Shown here piece by piece: positions 8,255 to 16,694 of a stretch of DNA of 53,205 bases. Every line of letters starts with the position of its first letter. Position 1 is the first letter of the stretch. Under the pieces are notes generated by a model. That model was not told the DNA's origin and did no database searches. It saw only the letters and a program-made list of their open reading frames with translations. A program made the position numbers and the translations under genes. This stretch comes from an uncultured Gammaproteobacteria bacterium (GTDB lineage Bacteria; Pseudomonadota; Gammaproteobacteria; Xanthomonadales; Xanthomonadaceae). The stretch spans positions 1-53,205 of the forward strand of contig CAMPGW010000009.1 in NCBI GenBank assembly GCA_946885735.1. Reading direction: 5' to 3'.

Positions 8255-9748
8255 ATGAGCCGTACCTTGCCCTTCGCGGTCCTGTCGCTTGCCCTGGTGG
8301 CAGGGTCCGGCACGCCCGCGCGGGCTGCCGATCTGGAAGCGATCCGCGTGCTCGAGGACGATGCCGGCACGCGCATCGAAATGACGCTGTCGGGCGGCTC
8401 GGGCGAGTACAAGCACTTCAGCCTGCAAGGCCCCGACCGGCTGGTGGTGGACCTGCCCGGAGGCAGGCTCTCGCCTGGCTTCAAGGCGCCTGCACCGACT
8501 GGACTGGTGGCGACGGTCCGGACCGGCCGGCCGGTGGCCGGCACCCTGCGGGTGGTGTTCGAGCTCGGCAAGACCCTGCCGGTGCACAGCCGGATCCAGC
8601 GCCAGCCAGGCAGCGCCGTGCTAACCCTGGACCTGGGCCCCGTGCGCTCGGTGTCCCCGGCACTCGTGGCGGCTCCGGTCCCCACGCCCGTCGAGCCGGC
8701 GGTTGCCTTCGCCTCCGCCGCCGCCATCACCCAGTCGCAGGCCACCGGGCCGGCCCCGGATGCAGCCGCCCCTGCCGCCGAAAAATCACCCGAACCCGTC
8801 GCCGCGACGCCGGTCCCCGCGCCGGCGAAGACCGTGCAGGACGTGCTCGGCCCCGGCCAGCGCAAGCTGGTGGTCGCGATCGATGCCGGCCACGGCGGCA
8901 AGGATCCCGGCGCACTCGGCCCGACCGGCCTGCGCGAGAAGCACGTGACGCTGGAAGTCGCCCGCGAGCTCGCCCGCAAGATCAATGCCGATCCGGGGAT
9001 GCGCGCCGTGCTGATCCGCGAGGGCGACAGCTTCGTGCCGTTGCAGCAGCGCTACATGAAGGCGCGCTCGGCGCAGGCCGACCTGTTCATCTCCATCCAT
9101 GCCGACGCCTCGCCGAACCACAGCGCCAGCGGCGCCTCGGTGTTCGTGCTGTCCACCCGCGGCGCGTCCTCCCAGGCCGCGCGCTGGCTCGCCGACCAGG
9201 AGAACGCCGCCGACCTGGTGGGCGGCGTGTCGCTCGACCACAAGGACCACAACCTCGCCGCGGTCCTGCTGGACCTGTCGCAGAGCGCGACCATGCGCGC
9301 CTCCGACGACGTCGCCACGCAGGTGCTGGGCGCACTGAAGAACGTCGGCAAGGCGCACAAGCCGCAGGTCGAGCGGGCGAACTTCGTCGTCCTGCGCTCG
9401 CCGGACGTGCCCTCGATGCTGATCGAGACCGGGTTCATCACCAACCCGGCCGAGGAAAAGCGCCTCGGCGACGCCGGCTATCGCCAGCGCCTGGCCGGCG
9501 CGATCGCCGATGGCGTGCGTCGCTACTTCACCGACCAGCCGCCGCCGGGCAGCTGGTTCGCCAGCCGCGAGGACCTGCGCCCGCCGAGCCGCATGCACGT
9601 GGTGGCACGTGGCGAGACCCTGAGCCTGATCGCCGCCCGCCACGGCGTCGGCGTGGACAGCATCCGCGAGGCCAACCGCCGCCGCGACGATACGGTGCGC
9701 GTGGGCGAGGCGCTCACGATTCCGCTGATGGCCTCCGCGCCTAAGTAA
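8255..9748 (+). CDS. amiC: N-acetylmuramoyl-L-alanine amidase, AMIN and LysM domains
   Basis: Periplasmic zinc amidase that cleaves stem peptides from murein during daughter-cell separation. The 497 residues read: signal peptide (1-25, ending ARA-A), AMIN septal-targeting domain (about 26-125), an Ala/Pro-rich linker, an Amidase_3 domain (about 205-425) and a C-terminal LysM (about 447-492). Zinc and catalytic residues lie in DAGHGGKDPGA, LREKHV, ISIHADAS and IETGFITN. The LysM at the C-terminus is absent from E. coli AmiC. Position between tsaE and mutL is the conserved gammaproteobacterial order. Confidence 0.93.
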   Translation: MSRTLPFAVLSLALVAGSGTPARAADLEAIRVLEDDAGTRIEMTLSGGSGEYKHFSLQGPDRLVVDLPGGRLSPGFKAPAPTGLVATVRTGRPVAGTLRVVFELGKTLPVHSRIQRQPGSAVLTLDLGPVRSVSPALVAAPVPTPVEPAVAFASAAAITQSQATGPAPDAAAPAAEKSPEPVAATPVPAPAKTVQDVLGPGQRKLVVAIDAGHGGKDPGALGPTGLREKHVTLEVARELARKINADPGMRAVLIREGDSFVPLQQRYMKARSAQADLFISIHADASPNHSASGASVFVLSTRGASSQAARWLADQENAADLVGGVSLDHKDHNLAAVLLDLSQSATMRASDDVATQVLGALKNVGKAHKPQVERANFVVLRSPDVPSMLIETGFITNPAEEKRLGDAGYRQRLAGAIADGVRRYFTDQPPPGSWFASREDLRPPSRMHVVARGETLSLIAARHGVGVDSIREANRRRDDTVRVGEALTIPLMASAPK

Positions 9749-9759
9749 GGCGGAGCCGC

Positions 9760-9768
9760 TGGTATCAT
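9760..9768 (+). promoter_or_regulatory. Extended -10 promoter for mutL
   Basis: TGGTATCAT matches an extended -10 (TG, G, TATCAT) in the 63 bp gap between amiC and mutL. It would give a leader of about 36 nt. No clear -35 is present. Confidence 0.45.
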
Positions 9769-9811
9769 CGGTGCTGACCCCGCCGACCCTCGGCACGTCC
9801 TGCCGAATGCC

Positions 9812-11617
9812 GTGCCCGCGATCCGCCTGCTCCCCGACACGCTCGTCAACCAGATCGCCGCCGGCGAGGTGGTCGAGCGGCCTTCGTCCGTGGTCAAGGA
9901 ACTGGTGGAGAACGCGCTCGACGCGGGAGCACGCCGGATCGACGTCGAACTGGAAGAGGGCGGCATCCGCCTGATCCGCATCCGCGACGACGGCGGCGGC
10001 ATGGGACCGGAGGACATCGCCCTCGCGGTCGAGCGGCACGCCACCAGCAAGATCGGCTCGCTCGAGGACCTGGAATGCGTGGGCACGCTCGGGTTTCGCG
10101 GCGAGGCACTGCCTTCGATCGCCTCGGTCAGCCGCTTCTCGATCACCTCGCGGCGCGGTGACGATGCCCATGGCAGCCGGTTGGAGGTCGAAGGCGGCAA
10201 GCGCCTCCCGCCGCGCCCGCAGGCACATCCGGTCGGCAGCACGGTCGAGGTGCGCGACCTGTTCTTCAACGTGCCGGCGCGGCGCAAGTTCCTGCGCGCC
10301 GAGCGCACCGAGTACGGCCACGTCGAGGACTGGCTGCGTTCGCTCGCCCTCGCGCGCCCCGGCATCGAATTGCGCCTGAGCCACAACGGCCGCCCCTCGC
10401 GCAGCTATCGCCCGGTCGCCGCCGACGCCGACGCGCTGGCGCGGGTCGCCGAAGCGCTGGGCGAAGAGTTCACCTCCCGTTGCCTGCGGCTCGACCACGA
10501 GGGCGCCGGCCTGCGCCTGCACGGATGGGTCGGCTTGCCGACCGCCTCGCGTTCCAGCGCCGACCAGCAGTATTTCTACGTCAATGGCCGCGCGGTCCGC
10601 GATCGCACCGTCGCGCACGCGGTGCGGCAGGCCTACGCGGACGTGCTGTTCCACGGCCGGCATCCGGCTTACGTGCTGTTCCTGGAAATCGACCCGCGGC
10701 GGGTGGACGTCAACGTGCATCCGGCCAAGCACGAGGTGCGCTTCCGCGACGGACGGCTGGTGCACGATTTCGTCTACCGCACGCTGCACGAGGCGCTGGC
10801 GGGAACGCGCGCAGGCGCGGCCGTCGCCCATGCCGAGGGTGTCACAGCGGCGCCTTCGCCGGCCGCGTCCGCTTACGCGCCGGTCCAGGCCGGGATGAGC
10901 CTGCCCGTGCGCGAGACGATGGCCGCGTACTCGCTGCTCTACGGCGCCGTGGGTGCCGACGTCGCGCTCGCCGACGTCGCGCTTGTCGAGCCCGAGGCGG
11001 GCGGCACGCTGGCGCCCGCCGACGACCGCGTCGCGCCTCCGCTGGGCTTCGCGCTCGCCCAGCTGCACGGCGTCTTCATCCTCGCCGAGAACGCCGCGGG
11101 CCTGGTGCTGGTGGACATGCACGCCGCCCACGAGCGCATCACCTACGAGCGCCTGAAGCAGGCGCAGGACGAGGGCGGAATCCGTTCCCAGGTCCTGCTG
11201 GTGCCGGTCACCCTGGCCGTCGCCGAACGCGAGGCCGACCTGGCCGAGCGTGAAGGCGACGCACTGGCGGCACTCGGTTTCGAGCTGCGCCGGGCCGGCC
11301 CGCAATCGCTGAGCGTGCGCGCGGTCCCGGCCCTGCTGGCCGACGAGGAGCCGCGCGCGCTGGTGCTGGACGTGCTGGACGAACTTCGCGAGCATGGCGG
11401 CAGCCGGGTGGTCGAGCAGGCGCGCAATGAACTGCTGGCCACGCTCGCCTGTCATACCTCGGTGCGCGCCAACCGCAAGCTCGGCATCGCCGAGATGAAT
11501 GCGCTGCTGCGCGACATGGAGGCCACCGAGCGCTCCGGGCAATGCAACCATGGCCGGCCGACCTGGGTGCAGCTGAGCAAGGCCGAACTCGACCGACTTT
11601 TCCTGCGGGGACGCTGA
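9812..11617 (+). CDS. mutL: DNA mismatch repair protein MutL (endonuclease type)
   Basis: Mismatch-repair mediator between MutS and strand removal. The GHKL ATPase N-terminus has [18 protein letters not shown] and [10 protein letters not shown]. The C-terminal domain carries [12 protein letters not shown], fitting the nicking-endonuclease motif D[QM]HA-X2-E-X4-E, plus the metal-site motifs ACHTSVR and CNHGRP and a terminal FLRGR. Such MutL proteins occur in bacteria without MutH and nick DNA themselves. The GTG start was chosen because the conserved N-terminus ([17 protein letters not shown]) begins there and no in-frame ATG precedes it. Length is 601 residues. The stop overlaps the next start by one base. 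Confidence 0.95.
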   Translation: MPAIRLLPDTLVNQIAAGEVVERPSSVVKELVENALDAGARRIDVELEEGGIRLIRIRDDGGGMGPEDIALAVERHATSKIGSLEDLECVGTLGFRGEALPSIASVSRFSITSRRGDDAHGSRLEVEGGKRLPPRPQAHPVGSTVEVRDLFFNVPARRKFLRAERTEYGHVEDWLRSLALARPGIELRLSHNGRPSRSYRPVAADADALARVAEALGEEFTSRCLRLDHEGAGLRLHGWVGLPTASRSSADQQYFYVNGRAVRDRTVAHAVRQAYADVLFHGRHPAYVLFLEIDPRRVDVNVHPAKHEVRFRDGRLVHDFVYRTLHEALAGTRAGAAVAHAEGVTAAPSPAASAYAPVQAGMSLPVRETMAAYSLLYGAVGADVALADVALVEPEAGGTLAPADDRVAPPLGFALAQLHGVFILAENAAGLVLVDMHAAHERITYERLKQAQDEGGIRSQVLLVPVTLAVAEREADLAEREGDALAALGFELRRAGPQSLSVRAVPALLADEEPRALVLDVLDELREHGGSRVVEQARNELLATLACHTSVRANRKLGIAEMNALLRDMEATERSGQCNHGRPTWVQLSKAELDRLFLRGR

Positions 11618-12582
11618 TGATGACCAAGACCGCGATGCTGTTGGCCTGCCTGGGCCTGGCGACACTCTCCGCCTGCGACCGCTCGCCGCCCGCGGCGACC
11701 GAGGACGCCGCCGCCAAGGCCCGCCACGCCGCCTGGGTGAAGGAGGTGCAGGACGAACGGGACGGCCGCCTGCAGCGCCTGCGCAAGCCCGATGGCTGGC
11801 TCTCGCTGGTGGGCATGCACTGGTTGCAGGTCGGCAACTCGCGGGTTGGCTCCGCAGCCGACAACGGAACGCGGCTCGACGTCGGCCCGCCCCGCCTGGG
11901 CCTGGTGCGGCTGGAGCGCGACGGTCGCCTGCAGTTCACGCCGGAGCCCGGCGTGGACGTCACCATCAACGGCGAACCGGTGACGGGCCCGGCGCCGCTG
12001 GTCGCCGACGTGGACGCCGGCGAGGCGGGCCCGACCGTGGTCGGCTTCAACAAGGGCGACGCCAGCTTCATCGTGATCAAGCGCGGGGACCGCTACGCCC
12101 TGCGCGTGCGCGACGCGCTGGCGCCGACGCGCAGCGGATTCCCGGGAATTGCCTATTTCGACCTCGATCCCTCGTTCCGCGTGGAGGCGACCTTCAAGGC
12201 GCATCCGCCCGGCAAGAAGATCGACATCCTCAACGTGCTCGGCATGACCGAGCCGATGGACAACCCCGGCACGGTCACCTTCACGCACGGCGGCAAGAGC
12301 TTCACGATGGAGGCGGTGGACGAGGGCGACCACCGGTTGTTCCTGAACTTCGCCGACCGCACCAGCGGCCACGAGAGTTACCCGGCCGCACGTTACCTCT
12401 ACGCCGAATATCCCGATGCCAGCGGCAAGACCATCATCGACTTCAACAAGACCTACAACCCGCCGTGCGCCTTCACCGACTTCGCCACCTGCCCCTTGCC
12501 GCCGCCGCAGAACCGGCTGGACCTGGCGATCCGCGCCGGCGAGAAGAAGCCGCTGAAGAACCCGCTGGTCGAGGCGCATTGA
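11617..12582 (+). CDS. DUF1684 lipoprotein
   Basis: A 321-residue protein of the DUF1684 family, whose biochemical role is not established. It begins with a lipoprotein signal peptide; the lipobox LSAC places the lipidated Cys at residue 20. Family features visible include WLSLVGMHWLQ near the start, PGIAYFDLDPSF in the middle, and the Cys-containing PPCAFTDFATCPLPP near the C-terminus. The ATG shares one base with the mutL stop, and its own stop overlaps the next gene, so it is probably expressed with mutL. Function cannot be inferred beyond an envelope location. Confidence 0.85.
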   Translation: MMTKTAMLLACLGLATLSACDRSPPAATEDAAAKARHAAWVKEVQDERDGRLQRLRKPDGWLSLVGMHWLQVGNSRVGSAADNGTRLDVGPPRLGLVRLERDGRLQFTPEPGVDVTINGEPVTGPAPLVADVDAGEAGPTVVGFNKGDASFIVIKRGDRYALRVRDALAPTRSGFPGIAYFDLDPSFRVEATFKAHPPGKKIDILNVLGMTEPMDNPGTVTFTHGGKSFTMEAVDEGDHRLFLNFADRTSGHESYPAARYLYAEYPDASGKTIIDFNKTYNPPCAFTDFATCPLPPPQNRLDLAIRAGEKKPLKNPLVEAH

Positions 12583-13466
12583 TGCGCGTCACGACGCTGG
12601 CGGCCGCGGCCCTGTTCCTGGCCGCCGCCTGTTCGCAAGCACGCGCGCCGGAAGCGCGCGCGCTGCTGTGGAAGGTGAGCGATGCCGACAACTCGGTGTA
12701 CCTGCTCGGATCTTTCCACGCGTTGCGGACCACCGATTACCCGTTGCCGACGACGGTGGACGCCGCCTTCGCCGACGCCGAGGCACTCGCCTTCGAGGTG
12801 ACGCCGGCGGAGATGGAGTCGCCGGAGCTTGCGCGGCAGATGCTCGCCGCGGCCCGCCTTCCGACGGGACAAACACTTTCGGCCGTGCTGCCCGCGCGGA
12901 CCTGGAAGCGGCTGCGGGACTATTGCGAACGCACCGGCAAGCAGCCCGCGGCCTTCGAGCCGTTTGCGCCCTGGTTCGTCTCGCTGTCGCTCACGCTGGC
13001 GGAGATGTCCAGGCTCGGCTTCGACCCGGCGCTGGGACTGGATCGCCACCTGATGGCGCGCGCCGCCGACGCGGCCAAGCCCACCTCCGGGCTGGAGACG
13101 GCGGCGTCGCAGGTACGGCTGCTCGCCGGCATGCCGATGGCGACGCAGCACCAGTTCCTCGACGAGTTCCTCGACGAGGCGGAGGACCCGAAGGGCAGCA
13201 TGGACGCCTTGCACGCCAGCTGGCGCCGTGGCGACGCCGATGCGATCGAGGGGGCGATGGTCCGCGAACTCGCCGAGAAGTACGCCGACCTCTACCGGCG
13301 CATCAACGTGGACCGCAACCAGGCCTGGCTGCCAAAGCTGCGCGCGATGCTCGACACGAGCGGCGACGACGACACCCTGGTGGTGGTCGGCGCCCTGCAC
13401 CTGGTCGGCAAGGATGGCCTGGTTAGCCAGCTGAAGGCGAAGGGCTACCGCGTCGAGCGGCTCTGA
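12582..13466 (+). CDS. TraB/GumN family protein
   Basis: A 294-residue TraB/GumN-family protein, related to predicted metal-dependent hydrolases (TIKI-like fold). Two family signatures are present: the N-terminal [17 protein letters not shown] and the C-terminal [15 protein letters not shown], each with a conserved Gly-x-x-His. The N-terminus is a signal peptide; FLAAAC at Cys 17 could be a weak lipobox. The ATG overlaps the DUF1684 stop (TGATG), so these two envelope proteins look coupled. The 3' end overlaps the convergent rnfB-like gene by 22 bp. Substrate unknown. Confidence 0.82.
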   Translation: MRVTTLAAAALFLAAACSQARAPEARALLWKVSDADNSVYLLGSFHALRTTDYPLPTTVDAAFADAEALAFEVTPAEMESPELARQMLAAARLPTGQTLSAVLPARTWKRLRDYCERTGKQPAAFEPFAPWFVSLSLTLAEMSRLGFDPALGLDRHLMARAADAAKPTSGLETAASQVRLLAGMPMATQHQFLDEFLDEAEDPKGSMDALHASWRRGDADAIEGAMVRELAEKYADLYRRINVDRNQAWLPKLRAMLDTSGDDDTLVVVGALHLVGKDGLVSQLKAKGYRVERL

Positions 13467-13978
13467 ACCGGCGCGGCCGGCGCCGGCCGCAACTCGATGC
13501 AGTCCACCGGGCAGGGCGGCAGGCAGAGCTCGCAACCGGTACACAGGTCGGCGATGACGGTGTGCATGCGCTTGGAGGCGCCGACGATCGCGTCCACCGG
13601 ACATGCCTGGATGCACTTCGTGCACCCGATGCAGTCCGCTTCCCGCACCCACGCGACTTGCGGCAGTTTGTGCAAGCCGCGCGCGGGATCCACCGGTCGC
13701 GCCGGCCGCGCCAGCAGTTTCGCCAGCGCGCGGGCCCCGGCGTCGCCGCCGGGCGGGCATCGATCGATGTCCGCCTCGCCGCGGGCGAGCGCTTGCGCGT
13801 AGGGCCTGCAGCCGTCGAAACCGCACTGGCCGCACTGCGTCTGCGGCAGCAGTCGCTGGATGGCCTCGATGCGGCCGTCTTCGCCATCGGCGTGGTCAAT
13901 GGGCCGTCCGAAGCGTCCTGACCAGCGGGCGGCGATCGCCGCCAACAGCGCCCCGACGAGCACGGCAACCACGCTCAC
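13445..13978 (-). CDS. rnfB: RnfB-type iron-sulfur protein, orphan
   Basis: Resembles the RnfB subunit of the Rnf ferredoxin:NAD oxidoreductase. The 177 residues begin with one membrane segment (about 2-17), then an RnfB-type 4Fe-4S motif (Cys 49, 52, 57 and 74), then two CxxCxxCxxxCP ferredoxin sites ([13 protein letters not shown] and [13 protein letters not shown]). The GTG at 13978 was chosen because it overlaps the stop of the upstream gene by three bases (GTGA); earlier in-frame codons lie inside that gene. No other Rnf subunit (A, C, D, G, E) is nearby, so whether it joins an Rnf complex is open. It is the third gene behind metG. Confidence 0.85.
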   Translation of the reverse strand: MSVVAVLVGALLAAIAARWSGRFGRPIDHADGEDGRIEAIQRLLPQTQCGQCGFDGCRPYAQALARGEADIDRCPPGGDAGARALAKLLARPARPVDPARGLHKLPQVAWVREADCIGCTKCIQACPVDAIVGASKRMHTVIADLCTGCELCLPPCPVDCIELRPAPAAPVQSRSTR

Positions 13979-14496
13979 CACGGTGCCCCGGGCAAGGACT
14001 GCAACACCGGCACGAAGGCGATCGCAAGGACGCCGGTGCAAAGCGAGCGACGCAACGCGAGGTGAGCGGGGCGGCCGCCGGCAGCGTGCTCGCGCAGGCG
14101 GACTTCAAGGCTCGCGGCGGCCGGGACCAGCATGAGCAGGATCACCGCGGGCAGCGCGACGCGGGCCAAGGCGAACCCCACCGGATGTTGCTCGAGCAGG
14201 GCGCGAGCCAGTACGGCGAGCACGCCTGCAACGCCAGCGGTCGCCACCCTGCGCAAGCCGGTGCGGCGTCCATCCCGGGCAAGCCCGAGGCCGAGCGAAA
14301 CCAGCACCGCTGCAAGCGCGAGGGCCGTCGTGGCCGGCGCCAGCGAGTCCAGCGCGGGCCAACCCGCCGCCAGCCCGGCGACTACCAGCGCCAATGCAGC
14401 AAGCCGCTGCGATGCATCGCGCAGCGTGCGCCGCCCGTCCGCCAGCGCCGGCCCCAGCCAGGCCGCCGCCAGGAACACCAGCAGGTCGGCGTGCAT
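13975..14496 (-). CDS. Small polytopic membrane protein of unknown function
   Basis: A 173-residue, very hydrophobic protein with about five or six predicted membrane segments (roughly residues 3-20, 32-50, 54-70, 84-104, 110-128 and 150-166). I recognise no family motif. It starts 6 bases after the metG stop and its end overlaps the rnfB-like start, so it is sandwiched in a metG-orf-rnfB unit. Its position suggests it could be the membrane partner of the RnfB-like protein, but nothing in its sequence shows this. Confidence 0.75.
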   Translation of the reverse strand: MHADLLVFLAAAWLGPALADGRRTLRDASQRLAALALVVAGLAAGWPALDSLAPATTALALAAVLVSLGLGLARDGRRTGLRRVATAGVAGVLAVLARALLEQHPVGFALARVALPAVILLMLVPAAASLEVRLREHAAGGRPAHLALRRSLCTGVLAIAFVPVLQSLPGAPW

Positions 14497-14502
14497 CGCC
14501 CG

Positions 14503-16590
14503 CTACTTGACCGCCATGCCGGCGGTCGCGCCCGCATCCACGTCGAGCAGGAACAGGCCGTCGTCTCCGCCGGCCGACAGGATCATTCCCTCCGAGAGAC
14601 CGAAGCGCATCTTGCGCGGGGCCAGGTTGGCGATGAAGACCACCTTGCGACCCACCAGTTTCGCCGGCTCGCCATAGCCGGCGCGGATGCCGGAGAAGAT
14701 CTGTCGCTCGCCGAGCTCGCCGGCGTCGAGCCTGAAGCGCAGCAGCTTGTCCGAGCCCTCGACGAAGTCGCACTCGAGCACGACGCCCACGCGCAGGTCG
14801 AGGCGGGCGAAGTCCTCGATGCCAATGGTTGCGGCGCCTGCGCCTGCGCCTGCGCCCGCGGGCGCGGCGGGATCGGGCGTCGCCAAGGGCGCGGCCTTCG
14901 CTGTCTTTGCGGCCGAAGCCTGCCCAGCGCTCGGTTGCAGGTCCTCGCGCGAGGCCTCGACCATCGCCTTCACCTGCGCCGGGTCGATGCGGGTCAGCAG
15001 CGGCTCGTAGGCCTTGATGGCGGTCGGCAGCGGTTCGGCGAGCGCGGCGAAACCGGCGTCGCCCCGGCCGAACAAGGCATGCGCACGCGCGGCCAGCGCG
15101 GGCAGGATCGGCGCCAGGTAGCTCGCCACCACGTGGAAGCCGAGCAGGCATTCGCTGCACACCTGCTGTAGTTCGGCGGCGCGCGCGGGATCCTTGGCCA
15201 GCAGCCAGGGCTTGGCCTCGTCCCAGCGCTGGTTGAGCAGGTCGCACAGGCGCATCGCCTCCCGCGCCACGGCGGCGAAATCGTCCGTGGCGTAGGCACG
15301 GCGCACCAGGTCCAGGCTGGCCAGGCAGTCGTCCACGCGGTCGCGCGCATCGGCCGCCCGCCGGCGGTCCAGCGCGCCCTCGAAGTGCCGCGTCACGAAG
15401 CCCGAAGCACGGCTGGCGAGGTTGACGAACTTGCCGACCAGGTCGGAGTTCACGCGCGCCACGAAATCCTCGAGGTTCAGGTCGAGGTCGTCCACGCCGC
15501 CGTTGGACTTGGTGGCGAAGTAGTAGCGCAGCGCCTCCGGGTCGATGCCCGCGTCCAGGTAGGTGCGCGCCATCACGAAGGTGCCGCGCGACTTCGACAT
15601 CTTCGCGCCGTTCACCATCAGGTAGCCGTTGACGTGCAGTCGCGTCGGCGTGCGGAAACCGGCGCCCTGCAGCATCGCCGGCCAGAACAGCCCATGGAAG
15701 TTGATGATGTCCTTGCCGATGAAGTGGTGCATCTCGGCCGCGCTGCCGGCGCGCAGGAAAGCTTCGAAGTCGCCGCTGCCGGTGCGCTCGCAATACGCCT
15801 TGAAGCTGGCCAGGTAGCCGATCGGCGCGTCCAGCCAGACGTAGAAGAACTTGCCGGGCGCATCCGGGATCGGGAAACCGAAGTAGGGCGCGTCGCGGGA
15901 GATGTCCCAGTCGCGCAGCCCGCCCTCGAGCCATTCGCCGAGCTTGGCCTTCACCGCCGGCGTGGCGACGTCTCCCGCCAGCCACTCGCGCAGCATCGCC
16001 TCGAACTTGCCGAGTTCGAAGAAGTAGTGCTCCGAATCGCGTAACTCCGGGGTTGCGCCCGAGACCACCGAGCGCGGGTTTTTCAGGTCGGTCGGCGAAT
16101 AGGCCTTGCCGCAGACCTCGCAGTTGTCGCCGTACTGGTCCGGGCTGCCGCAGTTCGGGCAGTCGCCCTTGATGTAGCGGTCCGGAAGGAACATCTCGCG
16201 GGTCGGGTCGTACAGCTGCTGGATCGAGCGCCGCGCGATCGCGCCGCCGTCGCGCAGCCGGCCGTAGACCAGGTTGGCGAGCGCCTGGTTCTCCGGCGAA
16301 TGGGTCGAATGGTAGTGGTCGAAGGCCACGCCGAAGGCGGCGAAGTCGCGCTCGTGGCCGGCCTGGATCGCGCGGATGAAGTCCTCGGGCGTCTGCCCGG
16401 CCTTCTCGGCGGCGAGCATGATCGGCGTGCCGTGGGCGTCGTCGGCGCAGACGAAATGCGCCAGGCCGCCGTCCATGCGGCGGGCGCGCACCCAGATGTC
16501 GGCCTGGACGTAGCCCACCAGATGGCCCAGGTGCAGCGGGCCGTTGGCGTAGGGAAGGGCGGTGGTGACGAGTGCGGGGGCAAGGTTCAT
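14503..16590 (-). CDS. metG: Methionyl-tRNA synthetase
   Basis: Charges tRNA-Met. The 695-residue protein has the HIGH-type motif PYANGPLHLGH at residues 13-23, a zinc knuckle with two Cys-x2-Cys pairs (CPNC and CEVC), the KMSKS loop GAKMSKSRGTF, and the C-terminal tRNA-binding/dimerisation domain (from about residue 590, IEDFARLDLRVG) with the end motif SEGMILSA. The C-terminal domain is joined by an Ala/Gly-rich linker encoded by a 6-bp tandem repeat. The ATG lies 6 bases after a GATAAT box, with no Shine-Dalgarno sequence, so the message may be leaderless. Confidence 0.96.
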   Translation of the reverse strand: MNLAPALVTTALPYANGPLHLGHLVGYVQADIWVRARRMDGGLAHFVCADDAHGTPIMLAAEKAGQTPEDFIRAIQAGHERDFAAFGVAFDHYHSTHSPENQALANLVYGRLRDGGAIARRSIQQLYDPTREMFLPDRYIKGDCPNCGSPDQYGDNCEVCGKAYSPTDLKNPRSVVSGATPELRDSEHYFFELGKFEAMLREWLAGDVATPAVKAKLGEWLEGGLRDWDISRDAPYFGFPIPDAPGKFFYVWLDAPIGYLASFKAYCERTGSGDFEAFLRAGSAAEMHHFIGKDIINFHGLFWPAMLQGAGFRTPTRLHVNGYLMVNGAKMSKSRGTFVMARTYLDAGIDPEALRYYFATKSNGGVDDLDLNLEDFVARVNSDLVGKFVNLASRASGFVTRHFEGALDRRRAADARDRVDDCLASLDLVRRAYATDDFAAVAREAMRLCDLLNQRWDEAKPWLLAKDPARAAELQQVCSECLLGFHVVASYLAPILPALAARAHALFGRGDAGFAALAEPLPTAIKAYEPLLTRIDPAQVKAMVEASREDLQPSAGQASAAKTAKAAPLATPDPAAPAGAGAGAGAATIGIEDFARLDLRVGVVLECDFVEGSDKLLRFRLDAGELGERQIFSGIRAGYGEPAKLVGRKVVFIANLAPRKMRFGLSEGMILSAGGDDGLFLLDVDAGATAGMAVK
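14834..14857. repeat. Hexanucleotide tandem repeat in the metG linker
   Basis: Three perfect copies and one near-copy of GCGCCT (plus strand) encode an alternating Ala-Gly run (AGAGAGA) in the linker before the MetG tRNA-binding domain. Copy-number change would keep the frame. Confidence 0.7.
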
Positions 16591-16596
16591 GCGGCG

Positions 16597-16605
16597 ATTA
16601 TCGCA
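16597..16605 (-). promoter_or_regulatory. Extended -10 promoter for metG
   Basis: On the minus strand TGCGATAAT is an extended -10 (TG, C, GATAAT). Six bases separate it from the metG ATG, so transcription should begin at or within a base or two of the start codon. Confidence 0.55.
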
Positions 16606-16666
16606 GAGCGCGGGCGCGTTCCGGCCGCTGCCCGCGCGGCCGGTCTCGCCACCGCGGCCCACCGGG

Positions 16667-16672
16667 TAGAAT
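16667..16672 (+). promoter_or_regulatory. -10 box of apbC
   Basis: TAGAAT overlaps the in-frame ATG at 16671, which argues that translation starts at the next ATG (16695) with a leader of about 20 nt. Confidence 0.4.
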
Positions 16673-16694
16673 GACGGGCTCAGCCGAGGCCCCC

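Noticed and set aside
8786..11665. 959-codon open frame on the minus strand across amiC and mutL
   Set aside because: Shadow of two clear genes; composition (Gln, Arg, His, Val rich) is that of an antisense frame and no start context is convincing.
16671..16673. ATG at 16671 as the apbC start
   Set aside because: It overlaps the TAGAAT promoter element; the ATG at 16695 fits better.
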